Positions 50,232-60,735 of a DNA stretch of 64,000 bases are shown one piece after another (within the stretch, counting starts at the first letter, position 1; each line of letters begins with the position of its first letter). Origin of the DNA: Byssothecium circinans (Eukaryota > Ascomycota > Dothideomycetes > Pleosporales > Massarinaceae); the NCBI GenBank assembly GCA_010015675.1, contig ML976987.1, positions 536,790-600,789 of the forward strand, in the 5' to 3' direction. Below the pieces are notes generated by a model. That model was given only the letters and a program-made list of their open reading frames with translations. It searched no databases and was not told the DNA's origin. A program made the translations under genes and the position numbers.

Positions 50232-52562
50232 TCTTGCTCTGCTCTTTATCCACCGCCCACCACGATCCCACGGCTTGCCTGTCAACCCCAATTCTTTTTC
50301 TGTTTCGAATTGCTCTTTCCGGCCCTGTAACACAACCCAATCAGCAATGTAGCGATCTATCTCCGCAGACTACCTGCGCAAGCGTTTCCGCTAGCACCGA
50401 GGAGAGGGCCTTTGCGTTTCCGAACGTGTCGTTGCTCTTGAGGTTGAAGCTGCGGATTCAGCGCCAGGATCATGAACCAGTCGAGCGTCGAGAGCCTCAG
50501 ACATGTCACTATTTACCAGAGTCTTTTTGTTCCTTTCTTCCGAGCCGAACCCGTCTCTTGACCTTTTTTCATTCCCTCTCGAACACCTTCTTACCTATTA
50601 CTTTAAAACTCATACAAATCCACAACAATTCGATTTATTTCCGGAGACGTGGTGGATGTGGTTTTTCTTCTTTCTCTAGCGGAGGCTTGGAGATGGAAAC
50701 GGTGGAGGCGGAGAGGTGTCAGCTGTGTAGTTCTAGCCGCGCCCTTGGTCGACCCACCCGTATATATAGGTCGTAAGACGCGTCGGAGATGTGTGGGTGG
50801 TAGCAATGTAGGAAGAAATTGCATTTGATGCTGACACATCTTCGATCCTTGAAAAACAACGTGAAGGAGTGAGGAATCAGACGAAAAGGAAATGCGAGAC
50901 TGTGAAGGACCGGAGAGAAAGTCTGGTAGATAAGAGAAGGTCCGACCTGAGAGCTAGGTGGTAGAGGAAGCATGCAAAACACGGTCCGATGAAATCACGT
51001 CGACGCGTTACCTGCCTCTTCCACTAACAACAGCCCGACAGCAGCCATACCCTCCCAAATTCACATGCTCTTCGCTCTCAAAGTTTATTTTCCTCTCAAC
51101 CATCCAACACAAGTACAGCATTTGTGACACGAAATTCGCCGATCATTCTTGGCCGTCTCGAACCCGGAACATTGTGGTCGTAAACATGTGCGCATGTGAG
51201 AGTAGGGGAGCAGGAGGATACTATATAGTCGTAGGAACACATGGTACGTCATTTCGGGCTGCGACTTACACATGGTTGTCGGTTGTACGCGAGTTGGAAG
51301 TTAGATGAGGATCTGCGTCGTGTGTGTTTTGCAGAGGATGCAGTCGGGGTACAGACGGAGTATGACGACAGAGATCGTCGGTTTAACGGGACAGGTGGGG
51401 GCTGCAATGGGAAATGCGGATGCAAGATTGCAGTTCGAGCATTTCATCGTGAAATTGAAGTTTTGAAAGATTCCAAGTGTTCCTGGTGGTGTCGAGCTGT
51501 CTTGTAGTCGTTGAAGCGCTGAGTGTTGAGCAGTCTCGAGTCTGCGTAGATGAAAGCTGAGCAGATCGCCGTCTTGGTGGTCAGGTGGACGTCAGTTAGA
51601 GAATTAACCACCTGCCACTTTCCCGTTAAAGGAGGATGATGGGAGGTTGGCATAATTTATCTGAGCATGTAGCGGGATCGTTGCTGTACCATAGAGGACG
51701 TACTTTGGTAGATCATGCGGTTCGTTGGTGAAGCTCATTGCTGGAGAAACTCAAGCTTATCGCGGTACAGGTATCCACAGTAGCTTTTGATCGAGAGATC
51801 GAGAGATTGAAAGTTGCCAAATACCCGGTTCTGATGGAACGCGTTGAAAGTTGAACATGTGGGCGTCAAAGTTATGGCTGCTGGAGCTTTTGATGTGTGG
51901 AGAGGTCAGGAGGCGGTGAGCTGTTTGCTGAGATGATGCATCGTCGTAGGGGTCAGATGTACTAGTAACCTTTTTGAGTGGGTGCATCGTTCATGCGTTC
52001 AGCCATCAGCGTGACAGCTTGGAGGGATGCGTAACAGCTTCGTCGATACGCAGCTAACTGCTCTGTTTATGGTGCGGGAAGACTCAGCTCGCTACGAGGT
52101 TAAGAGTGTATACTTTGTCCATCATTTCTCCTAAGTACACCAAGGAAAGTGTTCCGTCTCATCTTCGTCGCACGGAGGTTGCAAAAAGTTCCCGGCTTCG
52201 TTTGGCGTAGGCAGTCGCGGTGCTCGACGCCTCCAGGCAACATCTTAAGAGTCGCATCGAGATTGTTGGGTAAGCGTACGATAATCAATAACCTTAATGT
52301 AGCATTTTTCTTGGAAATATCTTCACCATGCAGACTTGCAGGCAATAATGAGGAGTTCAGAGTATCGATGATGAAGTGAAGAGTTTGATGTCGGCAGATG
52401 CAGGATGCTCTTGCTCCCGTTTCACGCACTAGTCCCAAGCGGGTCCCGACTCCACCCCCATCCGAGGCTCCACTGCAAACTTCCGGCGTGAGCTCTTTTC
52501 GAAGTCAAGTGCATGCTTTTGAAGTTTGACGATACACATTCTGCAAGGGCGCAGAGAATTAC
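50232..52562. other. 2.3-kb stretch without a recognised gene
   Basis: Only short overlapping frames on both strands. Pyrimidine-rich runs near 50500-50620 suit a 3' UTR. No protein domain or RNA gene recognised. Confidence 0.5.
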
Positions 52563-53168
52563 ATGACAATGGCTTCCTACACCTCCGAATACCCTTCCTC
52601 TGTTACTTTTGACCCAGCTTACCAGAAGTTCTTTGAAAACTTCTATGCCGTGTCAGATACACCTGACGCACATGAAAAATATGTCGATTCTTTTTCAAAG
52701 GATGCTACGCTTATAATGGCTTCGAAGAGGGCGAAGGGTAGCGAAGGTTTGTTCTTCTGCTCCTTCCGCTTCGCTCAGACTTACCCAACTCCATCCCTTT
52801 CTTCGGTCTCAGCTCTATTTTTTTTTGTTTTCGTCTCTCTCCATACACTAATGCTCGACAGAAATCCTGGCGCTTCGAAAAGGCCTCTGGGAGCACGTCA
52901 ACAGCAGACTGCACAACCCACAAAAGATCTTCCCGTATGGTCCGAACTCTGACGAGGTTATGCTGCACGGTACGGTCAAATATCAAATGAAAGATGGAAC
53001 GGAAGCGCAGAAGGATTGGGCAGCTTATGCGCATTTGACCAAGGCAGATGATGCTGTGAAGATGGACTTTTATCAAGTTTATTTGGTAAGTAGGAGTATG
53101 TGATGGTTTGGCTAGTAATAGCGAAGATGTTGATGGTGAAATAGGATACGGCAGCACCCGCGAAATGA
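52563..53168 (+). CDS. SnoaL/NTF2-fold protein
   Basis: Three exons (52563-52746, 52862-53085, 53145-53168) over introns of 115 and 59 bp give 143 residues. The layout fits a small alpha-plus-beta NTF2/SnoaL barrel: an N-terminal helix (DPAYQKFFENFYAVSDT), HEKYVDSFSKDATLIM, a helical ILALRKGLWEHVNSRLHN, then strands (EVMLHGTVKYQMKDGT, DWAAYAHLTKADDAVKMDFY). Such proteins bind or convert small hydrophobic molecules; no substrate can be inferred. A second ATG two codons downstream (52569, context CAATGG) may be the true start. The last exon codes only seven residues. Confidence 0.78.
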
Positions 53169-53657
53169 TATTGGAGATGAAGTATGGAGATGAATGTTGC
53201 GGACACCAATACTCCGTATAATAGATGTAGAACCAACTGTTACCAACAGTAGAAAGTTAGTGTTTGTGGCCATGCGTGCGATTCAGTGTTACCCTCCCCT
53301 ATATGATACCGTGGTGGAGCATGCCTTCAGGCGATAAAGCAATACTAGTACCACACTTATGACATATTTCGAGTATAAATTAGTCCAGTATTATCCTCTA
53401 TTACCATAAAACCAACTCATGTCAAGTTGTCGATTGCTTGTTCGGCGAACCAGAGGGGTCTGACTCCGCAAGTCCGGTCGGCTAACCGTTTCAGGGGTTG
53501 AATACGATCCGCTTGCGGTACCGCCCCACCACACATTGAAAAATTCCCATCCTTCTTAATTAATGAGATATCCGCGTCACGTTCCTGCCTTTGCTTTTCC
53601 AAAATAGCTAGTATTTATTTATTCTTACGCACAAATTTCTATCAAATACAACAACCA
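53169..53657. other. Intergenic region before the tRNA gene
   Basis: No coding frame of note. AT-rich sequence immediately before 53658 is typical upstream of tRNA genes. Confidence 0.55.
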
Positions 53658-53694
53658 GCCCGGTTAGCTCAATCGGTAGAGCGTGAGACTCTTA

Positions 53695-53726
53695 GGTTTC
53701 ACTTTCTCAGAAAGCGATTGTTCGGC
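53695..53726 (+). other. Canonical anticodon-loop tRNA intron (32 nt)
   Basis: It lies one base 3' of the CTT anticodon, between positions 37 and 38, where the tRNA splicing endonuclease cuts in eukaryotes. Its removal restores the 7-nt loop CTCTTAA. Confidence 0.9.
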
Positions 53727-53741
53727 ATCTCAAGGTTGCGG

Positions 53742-53790
53742 GTTAGTCTCATCCACTTCGAAACGTAAAATCACTTCTAACCCTCCTCAG
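53742..53790 (+). other. 49-nt T-arm insertion with spliceosomal-intron features
   Basis: Starts GTTAGT, has a TTCTAAC branch-like motif 10 bases before the end, and ends CCTCCTCAG, the signals of a fungal GT-AG intron. The last G supplies the first G of the B box, and GGTT occurs at both edges (53741-53744, 53790-53793). GGGTTAG (53740-53746) can also pair with CTAACCC (53777-53783). Excision at GT and AG restores the T stem GCGGG/CCCGC exactly. Confidence 0.75.
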
Positions 53791-53818
53791 GTTCGACCCC
53801 CGCATCGGGCTTTACATC

Positions 53819-53826
53819 TTTTTTTT
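53819..53826 (+). terminator. RNA polymerase III terminator
   Basis: A run of eight T begins seven bases after the tRNA 3' end. Confidence 0.85.
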
Positions 53827-54254
53827 GCGCTTTTTATCGCCACCTACCACTCACTGCTAGTGGTAAATCGTGTTAGCTTTGGTTTTTGAAGTAACCTGTA
53901 AGTTTTGTTTTCTATTCCACTTTGTTGGTGGTGCATGGCGTTGTTTTTGCCATCTGCTAGCCGGTACTTTTATATTGGCGCAGAGATACCGATCCTGACG
54001 TCTAATACATGCTAACAACCCCTTACATATATGATTTACCACAGGTGTACTGTAAGTATTATTTTTTATGTTATTTTATATAAAAGGAAGAAAATGGATG
54101 GCACGATGACCGTTAGGAATGGTGTATGGACGTGATCTGTGCGCTTATCGATAGCAGCAGCACGCCTTAACCCTGCACAAATTTCGAAAATCATCACTTT
54201 CTCTGCACTCGCCGTATCCACAACCCACCCAAGAGAAATCGTCCAGTATCAGCC
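53827..54254. other. Intergenic region between tRNA-Lys and DBP8
   Basis: Holds the upstream region of the helicase gene. No other gene recognised. Confidence 0.55.
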
Positions 54255-55897
54255 ATGTCAGAAATTGATGAGCATGATGGCTCACGCAAGAGGAGAAAGC
54301 TATCCCCGCCAGAAGCCGCCCTTCTACCAGTGACAACCACTTCGCGCATCAAGGCCAAGAACCCAAGCTGGTCGACTACGGTAACACCACCATCCGGGGT
54401 GCCTTCAGTGCCTGATACAACTTCCGAAAAGACGACGTTTGCTTCGATTGGTGTGGCCCCTTGGCTCGTTTCTTCTTTAGCGTCTATGGAGATAAGGAAG
54501 CCGACCAGCATTCAGAAGTCGACTATTCCTGAGATCTTGAGAGGAAGAGATTGTATTGGTGGCTCACGTACGGGAACGGGCAAGACCGTGGCTTTCTCGG
54601 TGCCGATTCTCCAGAAATGGTCAGAAGACCCATGTGGTATCTTCGGCGTGGTCAGTCTTTTTCACATCAAACGAAACAGCTTCAAACTGACCTTATCTTA
54701 GATTGTAACGTTAGTATTGCTTGTGCAGAGTATTAACAGGAGGGGTACTGACTGTTGTGCAGGCCGACAAGAGAGCTAGCCATTCAGATCTATGAGCAGG
54801 TCAAAGCCATCGGCTCACGACAGTCCATCAAAGCTATTCTTATCACAGGTGGCGCCGATCAGCAAGAGCAAGCGTTGCAGCTTGGTTCACGGCCTCACAT
54901 GGTCATCGCCACTCCAGGACGGCTGGCAGAGCATATCAGGACTTCCGGCGAAGACACAGTCTGTGGTCTACGACGCGTGCGATTCGTCGTCTTTGATGAA
55001 GCTGATCGCTTACTATCGCCCGAAGCTGGCATGCTACCCGATCTAGAGACCTGCTTGTCGATACTCCCCAAACCTGATCAACGCCAGACGCTTCTATTCA
55101 CTGCTACTGTCACACCGGAAGTACTGGCTCTGAAAGAACGGCCGCGCCCTGCTGCAAAGCCCCCTATATTCGTCTGCGAGGTCGATACACAGATGCCCGC
55201 CATTCCCAGAACCCTACATCAAACATTTCTCCAGACACCCGTCACCCACAAGGAGTGCTATCTGCACGTTCTGCTCGGTACACCAGGTGAGTTTTGCATG
55301 CCCGAATTTTGAAGTGCCATCTCAAGTATCTACTGCTAATTGCTGTCAGAAAATCTCAAGAAATCTGTCATCATCTTCTGCAATGGCAAGAAAACCGCTA
55401 CACTTCTCGAACATATGCTGCGTCTGCTCGAATGGCGCGTGACATCCCTCCACTCCGATCTCCCACATTCTGATCGACGCAACAACCTCGCACGCTTCCG
55501 TGCTCAAGCCGCGAAGATCCTAGTCGCCACCGACGTTGCAGCTCGAGGTCTCGACATTCCTGAGGTGGGATTAGTCATCAACTACGACATCCCGCGTGAC
55601 CCAGATGACTACATCCATCGTGTCGGTCGTACAGCTCGCGCCGGTCGCTCTGGTACGAGTGTGACGTTCGTAGGCCAACGTGACGTAAACCTCATTCATG
55701 CGATGGAGTCACGTGTAGGCTCAGAGATGGAAGAGTTCGAGGAAGAAGGCGTTAGCATCGAGGGAAGAGTGGTAAGGGACGCCCTGAAGCCCGTCACGGA
55801 GAAAAAGAGGGAGGCTATTCTGCAAATCGAAGAAGACAGGGATGTGCAAGGAAGGAGGAAGACCGGCATGAAAAGCTTGAAGAAGAAGCGTGCTTGA
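54255..55897 (+). CDS. DBP8: ATP-dependent RNA helicase Dbp8
   Basis: Four exons (54255-54650, 54702-54709, 54763-55286, 55350-55897) give 491 residues. DEAD-box motifs in order: Q motif ([15 protein letters not shown]), SRTGTGKT (I), PTREL (Ia), TPGR (Ib), VFDEAD (II), FTATVT in place of SAT (III), IIFCNGKK (IV), ARGLDIP (V), [11 protein letters not shown] (VI). The basic tail [10 protein letters not shown] and the TAT form of motif III fit Dbp8, a nucleolar helicase for 40S ribosome assembly. The second exon is only 8 nt: it supplies most of a VIVTPTREL junction, and without it the conserved motif Ia context is lost. Introns of 51, 53 and 63 bp have normal GT-AG ends and CTGAC- or CTAAT-like branches. 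An N-terminal SRKRRKL patch may be a nuclear localisation signal. Confidence 0.93.
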
Positions 55898-56454
55898 GCT
55901 GGGATGATGGGGTGACCCGTAACTTGAGGTACATCGACAGATCTATTACGGACCATATTTAGAGAAATGCTAGCGATAGCACCAAGTCGGCTTACATCTA
56001 GGCCCTCGTGCTGCCTCGGAAGCTTCCAATACGGCATCCTTGCAATCAACCTTGTTCACGCTGGTTATGTGGCACAGGACTGCTGCGTCTGACCATTCTC
56101 CACCAATACTAGGTCCGTTTGCCAGCTAGTATCAGCAAACTTGGTCCGTCGCATGTGTATCTATCGTACGGCGGTATACATCTGGCCACCCCATAAATTC
56201 AAGTTACGTGACACTTGTCGACCTTCAGAGTATCGTGAGTTTACGTATTGCTGGGGGCTTTTCTCAATTCCAGATTTACCAAATCTACAAATTATCGCAC
56301 CGTGACCCCTCCATGGTTCTGCGACCATCTCTAAACTACAGGCCCTAACCATCAGTCTTCCGCAAGATTGACATACTTTTTTACTATTCCATTCGCTACT
56401 ATGGAATCTCCCGGGCTCTTGTGTTCCCTCGTCTGACATATTGCAAATAGGAGT
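55898..56454. other. Intergenic region
   Basis: 3' flanks of DBP8 and of the Ulp1-like pseudogene. A 92-residue minus frame (56439-56161) has no recognisable domain. Confidence 0.5.
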
Positions 56455-58215
56455 TCATACCTTTATTTTATTATCCCATGTAATGAATCTACCTCTGTCG
56501 ACTAATATCTGAGCTAGCCGCCTCATCGTGATGACTAGAGTTACGGTCATAGATCTGTCAAAGCACCCGTCCTTGAGCGCTTCAAGCATGTAGACACCAC
56601 AATCATCGCCTGACTGCTCCACCCACTGTGCCTGCTCAACCTGCACGTTGACCTACGCTCTAAACCCAGGTAGGAATTTTGACACAACGTCCACTATTTG
56701 TGGGAGGAGTGGTACAGACTTCCACGTATGTTCGTGGCGCAGTGCCAGACTGTTAAACACGAGTATGCGCCGCGAGTTGGTGGCGGGATTGACGATAGCA
56801 TGCACGGCGGCCCAATGCTCCCCTGTTGGATTCTATCCAAACAGGAGAGCATTAGTAGGGATATCGTCGTTTCGAAGTGGTTGGATGTCAAGCTTCCGAG
56901 AAACCTTGTTTATTTTGCTTCTTCATACTGTCTGGACTTCCTCTGGTGAAGATGTTGGGTAGACGTGGTCTTTTGGATCAGGACAGATAAAGCCCTGATA
57001 CAGCGGAAAGTTGTTTATTGGGAGATAGAAGGCTCCAGGCATACGAGGCTCCTCTGTAGCCTCCATGACCCAATTGATGACTGAGGTTGTTAACCAACCC
57101 CGACCTCCGCCGCCTCGAAACGCCACTGAATCGACGTCCGTCAGCCGCAAAGCCACTCGATGCAGTTGGGCGAATGGCGGGCTTTCGATAGCAACGGGAT
57201 CTGCGCTGTATTTGGCAGCAACATGGATGTAGATGATGTAGAGGTAAGGTGCGACCGCAGAGCCATTGAAAGCCTCGTAGTCAAGGTAGTTGGCATAGTT
57301 GTCGAGATTTTGTAGCTCTAGTCTCCTCCTCTGCACTTCTCCTATCTCTTTTGGGAGGGTAAAGTGAATATTCAGGAATGTTGACAAAGTGTTGATTTCG
57401 TCCATCCAACATGTAAACTGCTCAAAGCTGCTGTCATCAAGCTCCAAGCTTGATAGTCTTGTAGGCAGGTTAAATGTACGCGTTTCATCAACATTTTTCT
57501 CCTCCACTGTGCTGTCGCCTTCTCGAGCCTCGCCAACGTTGGATTCGCATAGTGACGGCACACTCCAAAGGTCATCGGCGGCGTACTGGTGCCTGAGTTG
57601 TTGCTGTACGGTTTTACCCTCCCCTACCACCTAGTTAACAATAGGGCTAGAAGCATCAAGGGCGTCTTCCTTAAGCAGTGTTTTATCGCTAGGTTCAGCT
57701 TTAAGATTAGGAATGCTTAGACTACTGCTGTCGTTGTAGTTAATGCTTGCAGGCGCTGTTAACGTAGGCCTAACGCTTGCACAGTTATCCGTTCCTACAC
57801 CCTTGTCTACAACAGTAGAGCGTAACGGAAGTGATGTTGCGATAATCGCTAGACGTTGATTTGGGATGGTAACTGCGGCCGTGGCGGCAGCAGCGTCTGA
57901 TAATAGTGGCGTGATTTTTTGTTGGCCCAGAGCAGGGGGGGATAGAGTGTAAATGGTAAAACCTTTTACTCTGGAGGAACGAGGCTTTAAAGGGTTCGCA
58001 GTCCACGGGTACATTAGTAGATTAGATGGATCCTTTAAAAGCTGTGTAGCAAACAGGCTATGGCGTTTATACAGCTTAGATGCCTTAAACTCTCTTAAAA
58101 CCTCAGCCTCGTCGGCAGTCTGCGGGACTGGCTCCTCAATACCAAACTCTAGTTCATTTTAGAGCTTGCGCCGCTGACTCTCGCGGTCAGTTGGCACCCA
58201 GCTACGCCAGCGCTT
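56455..58215 (-). pseudogene. Inactivated Ulp1/C48-type cysteine protease gene
   Basis: One minus-strand frame runs about 585 codons without a shift but holds five stops: TAA at 58159-58161, TAG at 57631-57633, TGA at 56923-56925, TAG at 56833-56835 and TAG at 56653-56655. Each can come from a CAA, CAG, CGA or TGG codon by one transition. The C-terminal part is a C48 core: NPTGEHWAAVHAI (His), VFNSLALR, where the usual Asp is Asn (a G-to-A change), and WVEQSGDDCGVYMLE (Gln and Cys). No intron is needed. The N-terminal part starts near RKRWRSWVPTDRESQRR with no certain ATG. The gene is dead as read. Intronless structure hints at a transposon or retrocopy origin, but no repeats or TIRs were found around it. 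Confidence 0.8.
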
Positions 58216-59314
58216 GCGCGCTATTGGAGCACAGGCAGGTGAGGTAGGAAGGAAGCCGCAGCGCCAGCGAACGAAAGCAAGCTAGCTGTAAAATTTTGGC
58301 GAGGTGTACAATAGGTGACAGAAAATAGCGAGTGCAAAGGAGAGCAGTAGTAAGAGTGAGGGCGCGGCGTTGATGGGAGGGACAGTAGCCGAAGGTCGAA
58401 GTGAGGGGAACACGTAGGCGATGGGTAAAGGAAGGAGCTCGACAGAAGTAAATCTTTCGCAAAAAGAAAAGAGAAAATGTGCCACGCCGTAAGCCGAAAA
58501 AGAGAATGAAGAAGTTGATAAGAAATGGTGGAGAAAAAAAGAAATACGGCCAAAGTAAAAGCGGAGAGACATAATTGATGCCAGACATCACGGTATCGCT
58601 TGGTGGTTCGTTTCATGCCCGGAATCGGAGTGCTATGTAACTGTAATTTCGAAACGTCGAAGTAGTGTTTTGTGCGGCACCGAGAGGAAATTGGCCTTCG
58701 TAGGTTTTTATATGCCAGGCCATTGAAGTGAGACAAAGTGAGGGTCCTCGTTTCCCTGAGTACGAGCGACGGGGGGCATACGTTCTTCAGCGGAGGTGTA
58801 TGGAGCCCATGACGCCGGCTTTCCAGGTTGAGTTTTCGCGTCGCGCGTTGTTGAGGAGTTTGCTATGGGCGAGGTGGAGGAGCATGTGGTCGAGTAATTT
58901 GCGATATCAAAGACGATGGATATGGCTAGACTTAATACTTATTGTCCGGTAGTGTCATCGTATTGGCTTTGAACGAGTGATGATTAGCAGACAAGCGCTC
59001 TGTTATTTTAGGAATGTGTGTTGGAAGGGTGGAAAACAGGCATCTGGTACAAGTAGTGCTTGTCTTAGGAGATTTTAACAGGAATACTCAAGGCACCGTG
59101 AACCAGTTGATGCTCACCAAAGGGCTTCCGTTCTTGCAAGGCAATGATGAATCCTAATCAAGACCGTGATTCGTCTTTAGTGAAGATGCTTTATACGAAT
59201 TAATTCCTTATCCGATGCCAACTTCCGTCCCGACTATACGTCCGTCTATGACAGTTAAAAATAAATCATTTGCCACCTTCCCATTCGCCAGGACAATTTT
59301 CCACACCCTACAGT
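58216..59314. other. Intergenic region
   Basis: Short frames only. A 171-residue minus frame (58736-58221) overlaps the pseudogene 5' flank, is rich in Ser, Leu and Phe, and looks like a chance frame in pyrimidine-rich DNA. Confidence 0.5.
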
Positions 59315-60111
59315 CTACCAAAACCAAAGCCACTTCCCCTTTTTCTTCCTCGCATCTTCCTGATGTTTGGCTTGGCCTCGTATCTCTTGCTCGCTACAAC
59401 CCAGCATATCCTCTTCGCCAAGCACAATCCAATCCTCGTCGTCGATGTTCGATGCGGAGGAGTTTGAAAGCGGGAGCGTGGGTGAAGCCTCACGCGGTTC
59501 CATCTTATCCAACGGTACCTCCCTAGCATCGCATGTCAATGATTAATCCGGTATAACTGCAACGATTTAACTTACATGTACTCTCCAGCATCTCTCTTCC
59601 TCCTTAAATCCTCGAGCTCGCCCCGATGATCCAACCACCCGGTCTCTGGTGCATGCAACGCGAGGCCCTTCTTCTCATCTTCCGTGCGTGGGTTGGAAGT
59701 GACAACGTGGATGAAAGGTTCGAGCTTTGCATCCATAGCCCAGCGAACGCTCCAGTTCTTGATGCTGGGTTCGTTTTTCTTGTCTTTAAGGTAGATGTAC
59801 AACACACTCTACCGTCCTTTGTCAGTTTCAATAGTCCTAAGCAGTTAAAGTCAGGTATGAGGTGGGCATGAGCTTAAAAGTGACTGTGTCATCTTTCGCC
59901 AGACGATTCGGCGGACATCAAGGACACCGTTATCATCGAACCAGGTGTCTTCGAAAAGCGTAGTGGTGGATCGGAAAGGTTCTTCGAGGGCGCTGCGGCA
60001 GAGAGCTGGCCACCAGGTACCTTCAATAAACGCGCGAATGCCGGCGGTTTCTTGAGGGCTGAGCGAGAATGTTGAGGGCGAGGGGAGTTGAACGGCTGTT
60101 GAATCGCCCAT
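59315..60111 (-). CDS. Uncharacterised fungal protein with a WxxL motif
   Basis: The ATG at 60111 opens MGDSTAVQLPSPSTFSLS..., with an ETAGIRAFIEGTWWPALCRS region. A second exon from about 59808 codes VLYIYLKDKKNEPSIKNW, WAMDAKLEPFIHVV and GWLDHRGELEDLRRKRDAGE. A third (59522-59315) follows a clear 53-bp intron (AT|GTAAGT...GCTAG|G) and ends DEDWIVLGEEDMLG...KKKGKWLWFW. The junction between exons 1 and 2 is unresolved: donors at 59927 (GTGTCC) or 59916 (GTCCGC) are weak, and one option needs a 2-base change in a GTGTGTTG tract. The DDEDWIVLGE segment resembles an Atg8-interacting WxxL motif in acidic surroundings. No family recognised; about 200 residues. Confidence 0.6.
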
Positions 60112-60735
60112 GTTGAATATAGTATACGTAGATGTGTCACTCGATGTAGGTGTTGGTCTGTGAAGTCGTGTTGACGGGGTAGTCACAGGTTGCAGTGGAT
60201 GGGGGGGAATGTGTGTGCGGGAGTAAAGGTGGGGAGAGAAGAGCGGGCTTATGTATGGGGTTGAAGGAGGGTTGCTTAGTCAGTTTGCAATAGATGGGTC
60301 TAGTCTTGAGAGATGATGAGCGACGTCAAAGTAGGGAAAGATTGATACAGTCACGTGTCAAAAGCCTCAAGCTGCCCTTGATGAGCCCAGACCATGGGGA
60401 AACATGCATTTCTGTTTCAAGAGAAACCGAAAAATTACGCACGTTGGCCAATGATTCGAAAAACGTAAGAGACTGCAACCTGTGTACCTGCGGAAAAACT
60501 GGAGAAATGTGAAAGTTGCTTGGATGAAAAATTGCAGAGCTACAGATGGGTAGGTTGAGAATCCAAGCTGATAGGAAAGGAGAGCTGAAGAATGTTGAAT
60601 AAGGGTTATATAGACGCTCATAGGTGACGGCTTGGATGCAGTTGAACGTATATTAGGAGTGGATGAACGTGTACGTTTGCAGACACTTCGTGTTTGCCTG
60701 ATGAGAGAAGACAGTGTGGGAAGATAGACTTAAAG
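60112..60735. other. Intergenic region
   Basis: Lies between the unknown gene's 5' end and the 3' end of cysteine dioxygenase. Nothing recognised. Confidence 0.55.

Larger units (their letters stand above)
53658..53811 (+). tRNA. tRNA-Lys(CUU) with two insertions
   Basis: Removing 53695-53726 and 53742-53790 leaves a perfect 73-nt cloverleaf: acceptor GCCCGGT/ATCGGGC (one G-U pair), D arm GCTC/GAGC, anticodon arm TGAGA-CTCTTAA-TCTCA with anticodon CUU, variable loop AGGTT, T arm GCGGG-TTCGACC-CCCGC, discriminator U. A box (TAGCTCAATCGG, 53665-53676) and B box (GGTTCGACCCC, 53790-53800) are intact in the DNA. A run of eight T at 53819-53826 ends the unit. The first insertion is at the canonical intron site (37/38). 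The second splits the T arm and is unusual. The intact promoter and perfect pairing argue against a pseudogene. Confidence 0.93.

Noticed and set aside
53740..53783. GGGTTAG/CCCTAA similarity to telomere repeats in the tRNA insertion
   Set aside because: Only one unit each; better explained as intron donor and branch sequences that happen to pair.
59842..59920. Open frame reading AKDDTVTFKLMPTSYL in the uncharacterised gene
   Set aside because: It lacks an in-phase connection to either neighbouring exon and most likely lies in the intron, though this is not certain.
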